Assembly: GCF_003432035.1 (NCBI RefSeq) | Contig: NZ_QOHO01000011.1 | Span: 62,001 to 126,000, forward strand | Length of the DNA stretch: 64,000 nt | Direction: 5' to 3' | Source: Lacrimispora amygdalina | GTDB lineage: Bacteria > Bacillota > Clostridia > Lachnospirales > Lachnospiraceae | Shown here: piece after piece, positions 16,971-25,462 of the stretch | Numbering within the stretch: the first letter of the stretch is position 1 | Layout: each line of letters starts with the position of its first letter | Program-made: the position numbers and the translations under genes | The notes under the pieces: generated by a model | The model's input: only the letters and a program-made list of their open reading frames with translations | Database searches by the model: none | What the model was told of the DNA's origin: nothing

Positions 16971-17714
16971 TTAACCGTTTTCCTGCTCTTTCATAAGCTT
17001 ATTTAAAAATTCTTCCTCTTTTTTAGACAGAACCGCTTCTTTTAAAAGATCCGGCCTCCGCTCTAAAGTCCGCTTTATGGATTGCTCCCGTCTCCAGCTT
17101 TCAATATTCTTATGGTGTCCGGATAATAAAACCTCAGGAACCTTTAATCCCCGGTACTCCTCCGGCCTGGTATACTGGGGATACTCAAGCAGATTGTCAT
17201 GAAAGGATTCAAATTCAGCTGAGGACTCATTATTTAACACCCCCGGTATTAACCGGGAGATGCAGTCAATCATGACCATGGCAGGAAGCTCTCCGCCGGT
17301 CAGCACATAGTCTCCAATAGACAGGAAGTCCGTCGCCACAAGATTTAATGCTCTCTCGTCAATTCCCTCGTAGTGGCCGCAGAGAAAAACCAGATCCTCT
17401 TCTTTGGCCAGTTCCCCTGCAATGGTCTGATTGAATACAGTTCCCTGGGGTGTCATATAAATCACACGCGGCTTCTTACCTGTCTTTCTGCACAGATCGT
17501 CATAAGCCTCACATATGGGCATGGGCTGCATTACCATTCCCGCGCCGCCCCCATATGGGTAATCATCCACACTGTGGTGCTTGTCCTTAGAATAGTCTCT
17601 TATATCAATTGCTTCTATGGATAAAAGTCCTTTTTCTGCGGCTCTTCCGATAATGCTGGTATTTAAGCCGTTTAAGACCATATCAGGAAACAGCGTCAAT
17701 ATATGATAATTCAT
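16971..17714 (-). CDS. trmD: tRNA (guanine-N1-)-methyltransferase TrmD
   Basis: Methylates G37 N1 in tRNAs with G36-G37, preventing frameshifting. The SPOUT knot region is clear: 'YPYGGGAGMVMQPMPI' near residue 55-70, 'LCGHYEGIDERAL' near 115 and 'DYVLTGGELPAMVMIDCISRLIPGVLNNESSAEFESF' near 135-170. The 247-residue length is standard. AGGAGTGGAAATAAAG precedes the ATG at 17714; it follows rimM by 21 bp, the normal rimM-trmD coupling. Confidence 0.97.
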   Translation of the reverse strand: MNYHILTLFPDMVLNGLNTSIIGRAAEKGLLSIEAIDIRDYSKDKHHSVDDYPYGGGAGMVMQPMPICEAYDDLCRKTGKKPRVIYMTPQGTVFNQTIAGELAKEEDLVFLCGHYEGIDERALNLVATDFLSIGDYVLTGGELPAMVMIDCISRLIPGVLNNESSAEFESFHDNLLEYPQYTRPEEYRGLKVPEVLLSGHHKNIESWRREQSIKRTLERRPDLLKEAVLSKKEEEFLNKLMKEQENG

Positions 17715-17735
17715 TCTTTATTTCCACTCCTATCC

Positions 17736-18245
17736 TTAATCCAGAAGCCCGTCCATCATATGGACTGTGACTGTTTTCTTCTCCAGATCCACATTCAGAA
17801 CGCATTCTTTAATTGCGGGCAGTAAAACCTCTCTGCCATCAGTCATCTTAACCTCATAGACATCATTGGCCCCAGTTTTAATCACATCGGTCAATGTCCC
17901 CAGTTTTTCCCCATCATCTTTCACAACCGAAAGACCAATGAGGTCAATAATAAAGTTTTCATCAGGGCCCAGTTTTACTGCCAGATCTCTTGTGATCAAA
18001 AGATCCTTACCCTTGTATTTTTCAATTTCATTAATGGAATCATATCCTTTAAACTTCAGGATTACCATGTTTTTGAAGAATTTTACTCCCTCAATTTCCA
18101 AATCAATCTGTTCCCGGCCTGTATCCAGAATCACTTTCTTTAATTGTTTAAAACGGGCGGAATCATCCGTCGTTGGAAACACCTTCACTTCTCCCTTTAC
18201 CCCATGGGTGGAAGAAATCACTCCGACTCTTAGCAAATTTTCCAT
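17736..18245 (-). CDS. rimM: 16S rRNA processing protein RimM
   Basis: Assists 30S maturation by binding S19. The 169-residue protein has the N-terminal RimM domain ('[25 protein letters not shown]') and a C-terminal PRC-barrel ('[33 protein letters not shown]'). The open frame extends 25 codons upstream, through a hairpin, but GGAGAG before the ATG at 18245 and family length support the shorter start. Two hairpins lie between khpA and rimM, so part of its expression may be attenuated. Confidence 0.95.
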   Translation of the reverse strand: MENLLRVGVISSTHGVKGEVKVFPTTDDSARFKQLKKVILDTGREQIDLEIEGVKFFKNMVILKFKGYDSINEIEKYKGKDLLITRDLAVKLGPDENFIIDLIGLSVVKDDGEKLGTLTDVIKTGANDVYEVKMTDGREVLLPAIKECVLNVDLEKKTVTVHMMDGLLD

Positions 18246-18265
18246 TTGTCTCTCCATATCATATA

Positions 18266-18292
18266 AAAGAAACCGGATATTACTATCCGGCT
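18266..18292 (-). terminator. Weak hairpin in the rimM leader
   Basis: Arms 18273-18279 and 18284-18290 form a 7-bp stem (CCGGATA/TATCCGG, 4-nt loop), followed on the minus strand by TTTCTTTTATATG. Partial terminator or processing site between khpA and rimM. Confidence 0.5.
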
Positions 18293-18332
18293 TAATTCTC
18301 CACATTGTTTCGTAAACCATTGGTTTATGAAA

Positions 18333-18370
18333 GCAAAAGAAGACCGTCTTCCCGACAGGCCGGCGGTCTT
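18333..18370 (-). terminator. Hairpin just after khpA
   Basis: Arms 18340-18346 and 18364-18370 (AAGACCG/CGGTCTT) enclose a 17-nt GC-rich loop and are followed on the minus strand by CTTTTGC. It is 8 bp beyond the khpA stop. Weak U-tract, so partial termination is more likely than complete. Confidence 0.55.
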
Positions 18371-18377
18371 ACAAAAG

Positions 18378-18605
18378 CTACTGGATTTCTACAGTAACTT
18401 TTTTATCTTCTTTGGAAGCTGCTGCTTTTACAACAGAGCGGATCGCTTTCGCAATTCGTCCCTGTTTGCCAATTACCTTACCCATATCGGAAGGTTCTAC
18501 CGTAAGTTCAAGAACGATTTCATCGTCTTTTACAGTCTCAGTAACAGCAACATGATCTGGATTATCAACCAGTGCTCTTGCAATTACTTCTACTAATTCC
18601 TTCAT
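18378..18605 (-). CDS. khpA: KH-domain RNA-binding protein KhpA (YlqC)
   Basis: A 75-residue protein made of a single KH domain. The GXXG loop is present as 'MGKVIGKQGRIAKAIRSVVKAAA' around residues 40-62. KhpA acts with KhpB (Jag) as a small RNA chaperone in Gram-positive bacteria. The frame begins at a GTG three codons earlier, but AGAGGTG lies 6 nt before the ATG at 18605, the preferred start. It sits between rpsP and rimM as in most Firmicutes. Confidence 0.93.
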   Translation of the reverse strand: MKELVEVIARALVDNPDHVAVTETVKDDEIVLELTVEPSDMGKVIGKQGRIAKAIRSVVKAAASKEDKKVTVEIQ

Positions 18606-18620
18606 ATGCTTCACCTCTCA

Positions 18621-18863
18621 CTACTGGATACCGGCGATCTTTAAAAGCTTGCTTACAACTTCTGTTGGCTGAGCACCTGTTGCTAACCACTTTTTCGCGT
18701 TCTCTTCGTTAAACTTGATTACGCTTGGTTCTGTGGTAGGATCATAGTATCCAACTTCTTCGATGAATCTGCCATCTCTGGGAGATCTGGAATCTGCAAC
18801 TACAATTCTATAGAAAGGAGCCTTTTTCTGACCCATTCTTTTTAATCTCATTTTTACTGCCAT
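18621..18863 (-). CDS. rpsP: 30S ribosomal protein S16
   Basis: 80-residue small-subunit protein. '[42 protein letters not shown]' is the universal S16 N-terminus. GGAGGTGAATTAGAAC precedes the ATG. It lies 84 bp after ffh with no clear terminator between, consistent with co-transcription. Confidence 0.98.
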   Translation of the reverse strand: MAVKMRLKRMGQKKAPFYRIVVADSRSPRDGRFIEEVGYYDPTTEPSVIKFNEENAKKWLATGAQPTEVVSKLLKIAGIQ

Positions 18864-18947
18864 GTTCTAATTCACCTCCTTAAATCTTAAATTGTAAAAC
18901 TTATATATAGCGACGCAGGAATCTGCCTTGCTAACATCAATGTAATA

Positions 18948-20303
18948 TTAAAACGGTAATTTCAGTTTACCAAGAAGTCCTGCGCCTCCACGGCGTTTTC
19001 CTCCTCCAAGCATTCCAGGCAGCTGTTTCATCATCTTCTTCATCTGATCAAACTGCTTTACAATCCTGTTTACCTCACTGATATCAACCCCTGCTCCCTG
19101 TGCCACACGCTGCTTTCTGGACGCATTCTTCATCAGGTCAGGATTGGTCCGTTCTTTGGCTGTCATGGAAAGGATAATCGCTTCCACCCGGTCCATGGCC
19201 TTTTCATCAATATCCATATCTTTCATCTGTCCCATGCCTGGCATCATACTCATAATGCTGGCCATGCCGCCCATGTTTTTAACCTGGGTCATCTGGTCCA
19301 GAAAATCATTGTAATCAAATTCTGCTTTTTTAAGCTTCTGGGATAATTCCCTGGCTTTCTCTTCGTCCACCTGGGTCTCCGCCTTCTCAATCAGAGAAAG
19401 GATATCTCCCATGCCTAAAATTCTGGAAGCCATACGGTCCGGATAAAACTGCTCCAGATCAGACAGCTTTTCACCCATACCAACGTAGAGAACCGGTTTT
19501 CCGGTGACAGCACGGATAGAAAGCGCGGAACCGCCTCTTGTATCACCATCCAGCTTTGTAATGATGACACCGTCAATTCCAATCTTGTCATGGAACATAC
19601 CGGCAACATTCACAGCGTCCTGTCCTGTCATGGCATCAACTACCAGAATCGTCTGATGAACTTCAACACTGTCCTTAATCTCAATCAGCTCATTCATCAT
19701 GTCTTCATCAATGTGAAGACGTCCTGCCGTATCTAAAATCACAACATTCTGACCATTCTTTGCTGCAGATGCAAGTGCAGCCCTGGCAATATCAGCCGGC
19801 TTCTGGTTTTCTCCCATGGAAAATACCGGAACGCCCTGCTTCTCACCGTTGATCTGAAGCTGTTTAATCGCAGCGGGACGGTAGACGTCACAGGCAGCCA
19901 AAAGGGGATTTCTTCCCTTTGCCTTTAACTTGCCGGCAATCTTGGCGGTTGTTGTTGTCTTACCTGCACCCTGAAGACCAGCCATCATAATCACGGTAAT
20001 CTCACTGGCAGGTTTCAGTTCTATCTCTGTTGTCTCAGAGCCCATTAACTTAACCAGCTCTTCGTTTACAATCTTTATTACCATCTGGCCGGGAGTCAGG
20101 CTGTTCTGGACATCCTGTCCAATTGCTCTCTCCTGTACAGCACTGATAAACTGTTTTACAACCTTAAAGTTAACGTCTGCTTCCAATAAAGCCATCTTCA
20201 CTTCTTTTAAGGCTGTCTTTACATCCGCTTCGGACAAACGTCCTTTGCCTCTTAAATTCTTAAATACATTCTGTAACTTATCGGATAAGCTCTCAAAAGC
20301 CAT
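18948..20303 (-). CDS. ffh: Signal recognition particle protein Ffh (SRP54)
   Basis: GTPase that binds signal sequences of membrane proteins and delivers ribosomes to FtsY. The 451-residue protein shows the N domain, G domain with 'AGLQGAGKTTTTAKIAG' (about 107-123), 'DTAGRLHID', 'TKLDGDTRGG', and a methionine-rich M domain ('MGGMASIMSMMPGMGQMKDM'). The C-terminal tail is Gly/Lys-rich. ATTAGGAGGGCG precedes the ATG. It is 11 bp after ylxM, its usual partner. Confidence 0.98.
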   Translation of the reverse strand: MAFESLSDKLQNVFKNLRGKGRLSEADVKTALKEVKMALLEADVNFKVVKQFISAVQERAIGQDVQNSLTPGQMVIKIVNEELVKLMGSETTEIELKPASEITVIMMAGLQGAGKTTTTAKIAGKLKAKGRNPLLAACDVYRPAAIKQLQINGEKQGVPVFSMGENQKPADIARAALASAAKNGQNVVILDTAGRLHIDEDMMNELIEIKDSVEVHQTILVVDAMTGQDAVNVAGMFHDKIGIDGVIITKLDGDTRGGSALSIRAVTGKPVLYVGMGEKLSDLEQFYPDRMASRILGMGDILSLIEKAETQVDEEKARELSQKLKKAEFDYNDFLDQMTQVKNMGGMASIMSMMPGMGQMKDMDIDEKAMDRVEAIILSMTAKERTNPDLMKNASRKQRVAQGAGVDISEVNRIVKQFDQMKKMMKQLPGMLGGGKRRGGAGLLGKLKLPF

Positions 20304-20314
20304 CTAACGCCCTC

Positions 20315-20665
20315 CTAATGAGCTTCCAGCTCGATGATTTCGCCCGATATCTCTTCGATGCGATGGATCAGACTCATGTCCTTTGTTCCGGCAAACTCAG
20401 CAGTTAAATTCCGGATTTCTCTTGCCAGTCCCTTGGTTTTTTCAAATTTTTCTACCAGATGAAGTTTTTCTTCATAACCCTCTAAAATCTTATCACAGCG
20501 CTTTACCAGGTCATGAACACCCTGACGGCTGATTCCCTGTTCCTGCGCGATCTCACTGAGGGATAAATCGTATAATACTACATCTTCATAGATGTTTCGT
20601 TGATGCTCTGTCAGCAGAGCTCCGTAGAAATCATACAAAAGTCCCTGTCTTGCAATCTTCTCCAT
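20315..20665 (-). CDS. ylxM: YlxM / p13 family helix-turn-helix protein, SRP-associated
   Basis: A 116-residue protein of the UPF0122 family with a sigma-like HTH: 'LTEHQRNIYEDVVLYDLSLSEIAQEQGISRQGVHDLVKRC' around residues 20-60, followed by a coiled region. It is the conserved partner gene of ffh in Firmicutes and modulates SRP GTPase in streptococci. The open frame starts eight codons upstream but AGGTG precedes the ATG at 20665. The promoter -10 ends only about 16 bp before this ATG, giving an unusually short leader. Confidence 0.92.
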   Translation of the reverse strand: MEKIARQGLLYDFYGALLTEHQRNIYEDVVLYDLSLSEIAQEQGISRQGVHDLVKRCDKILEGYEEKLHLVEKFEKTKGLAREIRNLTAEFAGTKDMSLIHRIEEISGEIIELEAH

Positions 20666-20680
20666 ATCATCACCTGTGAT

Positions 20681-20709
20681 ATCATACAATACTTTTTTTA
20701 TGGTGTCAA
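20681..20709 (-). promoter_or_regulatory. Sigma-A promoter of the ylxM-ffh operon
   Basis: Minus strand TTGACA (20704-20709), 17-bp spacer, TATGAT (20681-20686). The predicted start (about 20674) leaves a leader of only about 9 nt before the ylxM ATG. Confidence 0.82.
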
Positions 20710-20736
20710 GTATTTTTTCTTTACACCCCTAAAAAA

Positions 20737-21414
20737 TCAGTTTTCTATTTTACCCGGTACATTTAAAAATTTCTTTATATAAAAATAAAGTTTTCTGCTG
20801 TGAATCACATAACTTCCGTGAGTCTCACCTGGCAGAATTCTAAGAAGGCTGTTTTTTATCTTCGACGCCAGATACTGTGTATGGGAAGTAAGAACCATAT
20901 CCCTTTCGCCGGCCAGTATCAGGGTTGGAACAGAAATCTGCTCCAGTTCCTTACCGGAAATCTGCGGCTCGTTTAACATCATAAGAACCCTGGGATCATG
21001 AAAAAGCAGCCCTAAGAAACCAAATAGAATCAGCCACCTTCGCTTTAGTCCTTCCGGATATGCATTGGCACCGCAGATCACCAGCCTGGAGAAAAGTCCG
21101 GGATACTTAGAAGCTGCCAGTATCCCTATGATACCTCCGTCGCTGAATCCGCAGCAGGCCGGACGATCCAGCTCTAAAAGCCGGATAAATTCCGCCACAT
21201 CCTTTGCCATCTTCTCATAACTGATATTCTCTTTTCCGGAGCTTTTCCCATGTCCTCTGGAATCCAGGGCGTATACCGTATAATCCTGACTGAGTAAGTC
21301 TGCTGTCTCTTTAAATATGCTGTGGTTTTCCCCGTTTCCATGGACCAGAATCACAGCCGGTCCTTTGCCCGTAACTTCATAATAAAGCCGGATTCCGTTC
21401 ACTGTTATAAACAC
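20737..21414 (-). CDS. Alpha/beta hydrolase
   Basis: A 225-residue serine hydrolase of the alpha/beta fold. The oxyanion region 'VILVHGNGENHSIF' (about 20-33), nucleophile elbow GFSDGG (G-x-S-x-G, about residue 94), acid 'LAGERDMV' and catalytic His 'GETHGSYV' are all present. Substrate is not predictable; close in form to small esterases and haloperoxidase-like hydrolases. Translation most likely begins at a GTG (21414) with AAGGAG 7 nt upstream. It follows the VOC gene by 11 bp and probably shares its transcript. Confidence 0.87.
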   Translation of the reverse strand: MFITVNGIRLYYEVTGKGPAVILVHGNGENHSIFKETADLLSQDYTVYALDSRGHGKSSGKENISYEKMAKDVAEFIRLLELDRPACCGFSDGGIIGILAASKYPGLFSRLVICGANAYPEGLKRRWLILFGFLGLLFHDPRVLMMLNEPQISGKELEQISVPTLILAGERDMVLTSHTQYLASKIKNSLLRILPGETHGSYVIHSRKLYFYIKKFLNVPGKIEN

Positions 21415-21425
21415 CTGTTTTCTCC

Positions 21426-21791
21426 TTATCTGGCAGGAACTATTTCCAGCCAGTATCCGTCAGGATCACTGATAAAATAAATTCCCATCCCTGGATTTTC
21501 AAAGCAGATCACGCCCATCTCCTTGTGCTTTTTATAGCATTCCTCATATTCATCCGTATGAAATGCAAGATGAAATTCGCATTCTCCAAGATTATAAGGT
21601 TCTGTTCTGCCGGTTAAATAAGTCAGTTCCAGAGTGAAATCAGTTTTTCCATCCCCTAAATAAACCAGCCGGAAAGATCCGTCAGCCGCTGTCTTCTCCC
21701 GTACCGGAAACAGACCAAGAGCTTCTTTATAGAATGTTAAACTTTTTTCCAGATCAAGTACATTAAAATTAAAGTGGTTGAAAGTAATCAT
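21426..21791 (-). CDS. VOC family (glyoxalase-like) protein
   Basis: A 121-residue single vicinal-oxygen-chelate module. The opening 'FNHFNFNVLDLEKSLTFYKEALGL' and closing 'GIYFISDPDGYWLEIVPAR' are the glyoxalase I/lactoylglutathione lyase blocks, with candidate metal ligands His (residue 6), Glu and the terminal Glu in WLEIV. Lactoylglutathione lyase activity is possible but glutathione is often lacking in Clostridia, so substrate is uncertain. Start at 21791 has GGAGAG 8 nt upstream. Confidence 0.82.
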   Translation of the reverse strand: MITFNHFNFNVLDLEKSLTFYKEALGLFPVREKTAADGSFRLVYLGDGKTDFTLELTYLTGRTEPYNLGECEFHLAFHTDEYEECYKKHKEMGVICFENPGMGIYFISDPDGYWLEIVPAR

Positions 21792-21810
21792 GATGGGTTC
21801 TCTCCTTTTC

Positions 21811-21841
21811 AAAAAGAGTCCGACCTGTAAAAAGCCGGACT
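21811..21841 (-). terminator. Terminator of serS
   Basis: Arms 21817-21822 and 21836-21841 (AGTCCG/CGGACT) with a 13-nt loop, followed on the minus strand by CTTTTT. It lies between the serS stop codon and the VOC gene ribosome binding site. Confidence 0.72.
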
Positions 21842-21850
21842 GAAACGTTA

Positions 21851-23140
21851 TTATTTCTTTGGTACAAGTGCTTTCATACCGCCCATATATGGCTGTAATG
21901 CATCGGGAATCTTCACGGTTCCATCTGCCTGTAAATTATTCTCCAGGAAAGCAATGAGCATTCTCGGGGGAGCCACAACCGTATTATTCAGGGTGTGTGC
22001 AAAATATTTCTGGCCGTCTTCTCCTGAAACACGGATCTTCAGCCTTCTTGCCTGTGCATCTCCTAAATTGGAGCAGCTGCCTACCTCAAAATATTTTTTC
22101 TGTCTGGGAGACCATGCCTCTACATCCACAGATTTTACTTTTAAATCAGCCAGGTCACCGGAGCAGCATTCTAAGGTTCTAACCGGAATATCCAGGGTTC
22201 TGAATAAGTCTACGGTATTCTGCCACAGTTTATCATACCAGTCCATGCTCTCTTCCGGCTTGCAGACTACAATCATCTCCTGTTTTTCAAACTGATGAAT
22301 ACGGTAAACACCGCGCTCTTCCAGTCCATGAGCTCCTTTTTCCTTTCTGAAGCATGGGGAATAGCTGGTAAGTGTCTGGGGAAGCTTAGCTTCAGGAAGG
22401 ATTGTATCAATGAATTTTCCGATCATGGAATGTTCACTGGTACCGATTAAGTATAAATCCTCCCCTTCTATCTTATACATCATGGCATCCATTTCTGCAA
22501 AGCTCATAACTCCGGTTACTACTTCACTGCGGATCATAAAAGGAGGGATGCAATAGGTAAAGCCCCGTCCGATCATAAAATCTCTTGCATAGGAAATGAC
22601 AGATGAATGAAGTCTTGCAATATCTCCCATAAGATAATAGAAACCGTTACCGGCAACCTTTCTTGCGCTGTCAAGATCGATACCGTCAAAGCTTTCCATT
22701 ATTTCGGTGTGATAAGGGATATCAAACTCCGGCACTACCGGCTCTCCGTAACGCTGTACTTCAACGTTCTCACTGTCATCCTTACCGATTGGAACACTGG
22801 GATCTATTATGTTTGGAATGGTCATCATGATCTTCTTGATCTTTTCTTCCAGCTCGCCTTCCTTTGTTTCCAGTTCAGCCAGATGGTCGGAAGCATCGGT
22901 TACCAACCGCTTCAACTCTTCTGCTTCTTCTTTCTTTCCCTGTCCCATCAAGGCACCGATCTGTTTGGAAAGTTTGTTTCGTTCCGCTCTCAAAGCATCT
23001 CCTTCCCGCTTTGCTGCACGGTTTTGCTCGTCCAGTTCGATGACTTCATCAACCAGCGCAAGCTTGCTGTCCTGAAATTTATTTTTGATGTTCTGCTTTA
23101 CAATTTCAGGATTTTCTCTTACAAACTTTAAATCTAACAT
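21851..23140 (-). CDS. serS: Seryl-tRNA synthetase
   Basis: Charges tRNA-Ser. The 429-residue class II enzyme has the N-terminal long antiparallel coiled-coil (about residues 28-105, rich in Lys/Glu/Leu) that grips the tRNA variable arm, then class II motif 2 'SPCFRKEKGAHGLEERGVYRIHQFEKQEMIV' and motif 3 'NNTVVAPPRMLIAFLENN'. AGGAGGAATACC precedes the ATG. No T-box leader is visible upstream: only about 130 bp separate it from pdxK. Confidence 0.98.
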   Translation of the reverse strand: MLDLKFVRENPEIVKQNIKNKFQDSKLALVDEVIELDEQNRAAKREGDALRAERNKLSKQIGALMGQGKKEEAEELKRLVTDASDHLAELETKEGELEEKIKKIMMTIPNIIDPSVPIGKDDSENVEVQRYGEPVVPEFDIPYHTEIMESFDGIDLDSARKVAGNGFYYLMGDIARLHSSVISYARDFMIGRGFTYCIPPFMIRSEVVTGVMSFAEMDAMMYKIEGEDLYLIGTSEHSMIGKFIDTILPEAKLPQTLTSYSPCFRKEKGAHGLEERGVYRIHQFEKQEMIVVCKPEESMDWYDKLWQNTVDLFRTLDIPVRTLECCSGDLADLKVKSVDVEAWSPRQKKYFEVGSCSNLGDAQARRLKIRVSGEDGQKYFAHTLNNTVVAPPRMLIAFLENNLQADGTVKIPDALQPYMGGMKALVPKK

Positions 23141-23205
23141 GGTATTCCTCCTGGTTTTTCCTCAATATTTTCTGCGAATCCAATGCGCATAATAATCTGC
23201 CGTTG

Positions 23206-23211
23206 ATTATA
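23206..23211 (-). promoter_or_regulatory. Possible -10 element of serS
   Basis: Minus strand TATAAT at 23206-23211. The matching -35 would fall inside the pdxK terminator loop (TTTTCT) and is poor, so this is tentative. Confidence 0.35.
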
Positions 23212-23215
23212 CTAC

Positions 23216-23242
23216 AAAAAAAGGGCAAAGAAAAGCCCTTTT
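23216..23242 (-). terminator. Terminator of the ECF S component-pdxK unit
   Basis: Arms 23219-23226 and 23235-23242 (AAAAGGGC/GCCCTTTT) with an 8-nt loop, followed on the minus strand by TTTG. About 30 bp past the pdxK stop codon. Confidence 0.85.
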
Positions 23243-23270
23243 CCTAAAATTCCCCATCTCTCTTCCTGTT

Positions 23271-24110
23271 TTACTGACGAATAAGCAAAGAAAGGATCTC
23301 TTCAAAACAAACTCCATTCTCTGCCGGCACATTCATCTCATCCGAAACCAGAATACTCTGCTTTACAAAATGGGCTGCTTTTTTGACATTCTGCAGCAAA
23401 GGAACACCCTTCACTGCCTGTGCCGCTATGATACTGGCAAACACATCTCCGGTGCCAGGCCTGTCATTTCCCGCTTTTAAAAACTTTAGGAATTTCACCC
23501 CGAAGCCCTTTTGGGCCACAACATTGGTTACAAAGGATCCTTCCCTCACTCCGGTTATTACAGCCGAATCGGGTCCCATACTTGTTATTTCCTCCGCTAT
23601 GGATGCCAGCTCTTTTCTGGTCCAGCCCGTCTGCCGGTATTGTCTTCCGGTAAGGATACAGGCTTCTGTTAAATTGGGAGTCACAATATCACCGGACTCC
23701 ACCAGTGTTCTCATGCGGCTGCACATCTCCTTGGTATAGGTCTGATAGGTATTTCCCTGATCTCCCATAATGGGATCAATGATAACCATGGTTTTTTCTG
23801 TTTTAAAATCACGTATCATATCGGCAACGATCTCAATCTGATCTTCAGAACCTAAAAAACCGGTGAAAATTCCATCAAAGTCCAGGTTCAGCTTCTTCCA
23901 CTGTTCCAGGTATAAAGGCATTTTTTCCGTATAGTCATCAAAAAAGCAGGTGGGAAATCCGGTATGATTGGATAAAATGGAGGTGGGAACCGGACAGCAC
24001 TGCACCTTTAATGCAGATATAACAGGAATAGCCACTGTTAACGAACAGCGGCCGTATCCTGAAAGGTCATGAATTGCTGCAATTTTTTTCTGTTTGTTTT
24101 CTCTTGTCAT
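23271..24110 (-). CDS. pdxY: Pyridoxamine/pyridoxal kinase
   Basis: Phosphorylates vitamin B6 vitamers for PLP salvage. The 279-residue protein is a ribokinase-fold kinase: 'AIHDLSGYGRCSLTVAIPVISALKVQCCPVPTSILSNHTGF' at the N-terminus, 'VIIDPIMGDQG' in the middle and the ATP/anion-hole motif 'NDRPGTGDVFASII' with the catalytic Asp near residue 232. Pyridoxamine-kinase annotation rests on close similarity of these blocks to PdxY/PdxK. AGGAGCTTTT precedes the ATG; it follows an ECF S component by 8 bp, pointing to coupled uptake and phosphorylation. Confidence 0.88.
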   Translation of the reverse strand: MTRENKQKKIAAIHDLSGYGRCSLTVAIPVISALKVQCCPVPTSILSNHTGFPTCFFDDYTEKMPLYLEQWKKLNLDFDGIFTGFLGSEDQIEIVADMIRDFKTEKTMVIIDPIMGDQGNTYQTYTKEMCSRMRTLVESGDIVTPNLTEACILTGRQYRQTGWTRKELASIAEEITSMGPDSAVITGVREGSFVTNVVAQKGFGVKFLKFLKAGNDRPGTGDVFASIIAAQAVKGVPLLQNVKKAAHFVKQSILVSDEMNVPAENGVCFEEILSLLIRQ

Positions 24111-24118
24111 AAAAGCTC

Positions 24119-24706
24119 CTAAGATATCCTGGCAAATAATCCGGACCGCACCAGCGCTTTCCGAAGGGGCATATAAATCAGTACCGATACAATCCCCGAA
24201 GTTACCGCATTGATGGAAGTGGAAGCAACATTATAAACCAGTGCCAGTTCTGCTGCCGGTTTTCCAAGGATAAGAAGTTTGTAGAAATATCCCACCATAG
24301 GATCAAAAATTACATTAAATAAAAGACCTGCTGCTGCCGCCAATATGGTCCACGTAAGAATATGCCTGCTGTCATTGGATTCATTGATCTTTCCCAGCCG
24401 ATGGGCAATCAGTCCTGTGATCAGGCCAATGCATAATTTCAGTACAAATGTTTTGGGGGCATAAATAATGTACACCGGGTCAAATAAATCACCGATGGTC
24501 ATTCCGATGGCGCCGCCAAGCCCTCCGTATAATCCGCCCAGGAGCAGTGCACCCAGCACGCAGACAGCATTGCCTAAGTGAATGGAAGTGGCATCCCCTC
24601 CCGGAAGCGTGATTTTAAACTGAAGAAATGTGAAAACCACATAAGACATTGCTGCAAAAAGTCCGGTCAGTGGGACTTTGTAAATAGTCTGATTTGTCTG
24701 ATTCAT
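24119..24706 (-). CDS. ECF transporter S component, probably for vitamin B6
   Basis: Substrate-capturing membrane protein of an energy-coupling-factor importer; 195 residues, about six transmembrane helices. Typical S-component features are 'VPLTGLFAAMSYVVFTFLQFKI' at the N-terminus and 'LGNAVCVLGALLLGGLYGGLGGAIGMTIGDLFDP'. The energising EcfA/EcfT genes are not in this window, as expected for a group II system. Specificity is inferred only from the adjacent pyridoxamine kinase (8 bp away); the thiN gene on the other side would be the alternative clue for thiamine. The open frame runs 30 codons further upstream, but GGGAGGAACC precedes the ATG at 24706. Confidence 0.8.
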   Translation of the reverse strand: MNQTNQTIYKVPLTGLFAAMSYVVFTFLQFKITLPGGDATSIHLGNAVCVLGALLLGGLYGGLGGAIGMTIGDLFDPVYIIYAPKTFVLKLCIGLITGLIAHRLGKINESNDSRHILTWTILAAAAGLLFNVIFDPMVGYFYKLLILGKPAAELALVYNVASTSINAVTSGIVSVLIYMPLRKALVRSGLFARIS

Positions 24707-24802
24707 TGATGGTTCCTCCCTTACTGCTTTTGTTGTTCTTAATCTTAGCACGCAAGTGGAGTGATATAAATATCCAGTTTTAACATATAAAACCATACCA
24801 GT

Positions 24803-25462
24803 TTAATCATGAGATTCCACACAAATCAGTATACCTGAATCAAATTCAATGGAACCTGACGCACCCGTCAGTTCATTGCTGATGCAAAGGCTGGTTCCTA
24901 TGGATATGTCCTTTTTATGAAGGGGATATTTGAATCCGGAAAGGGTAATTCCCTTTACTTCCATAGTCAGGGGTAAAAATGAAATATAAGTTCCCCACAT
25001 CTTATCCGATTCAAATCCTCTTCCCTTTTCTAAAACGGTAATACGGTTTTTGGAATCCACAATGGATGCCGCCACTCCCTCTTTTAAGCAATAGTAAAGC
25101 AGATGAAGATTCCCCATAAAATGATCAAGCCTGCCGCCGGTTGCTCCCAGAAGCACAAGATCTGTGCACCCTAAATTCATGGCTGTACAAATAGCCAGTT
25201 CTGTATCTGTCTCATCTTTTTCCGGTTTATGGATGTCCCATGTGATATCTCCTGAAAAATTCCGGTATTCCGAAAGGACAGATTCCTCCACTGTGTCAAA
25301 ATCGCCGACAACCGCATCCGGCTTTAAATTCAGCTGTGACAGGGCCGTAAGCCCGCCATCTACCGCAATGATCTTATCAAAGCTTTGATTTGCCAGAAAC
25401 GTTCCTGCAAAATCAAAATCAATGCTTCCTCCCGTAACGATTAATCCCGTTCGTTCTTTCAC
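24803..25462 (-). CDS. thiN: Thiamine pyrophosphokinase
   Basis: Converts thiamine to thiamine diphosphate. The 219-residue protein has the TPK catalytic block 'DKIIAVDGGLTALSQLNLKPDAVVGDFDTVEES' and 'LGATGGRLDHFMGNLHLL', then a C-terminal thiamine-binding beta domain ('MWGTYISFLPLTMEVKGITLSGFKYPLHKK'). Its ATG overlaps the rpe stop by 4 bp (ATGA), so it is translationally coupled. It is the last gene of the priA...rsgA-rpe-thiN block. Confidence 0.94.
   Translation of the reverse strand: MKERTGLIVTGGSIDFDFAGTFLANQSFDKIIAVDGGLTALSQLNLKPDAVVGDFDTVEESVLSEYRNFSGDITWDIHKPEKDETDTELAICTAMNLGCTDLVLLGATGGRLDHFMGNLHLLYYCLKEGVAASIVDSKNRITVLEKGRGFESDKMWGTYISFLPLTMEVKGITLSGFKYPLHKKDISIGTSLCISNELTGASGSIEFDSGILICVESHD

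Noticed and set aside
22607-23131. 174-codon open frame antisense to serS
   Set aside because: Composition mirrors the SerS coding strand; no start signals or conserved motif.
23141-23270. T-box leader for serS
   Set aside because: The gap is too short and lacks a T-box-like sequence; it holds the pdxK terminator and a possible -10.
24707-24802. TPP or other riboswitch ahead of the ECF S component
   Set aside because: Under 100 bp and no TPP-box sequences; only a weak TTTATA-17-TAAGAT promoter candidate.
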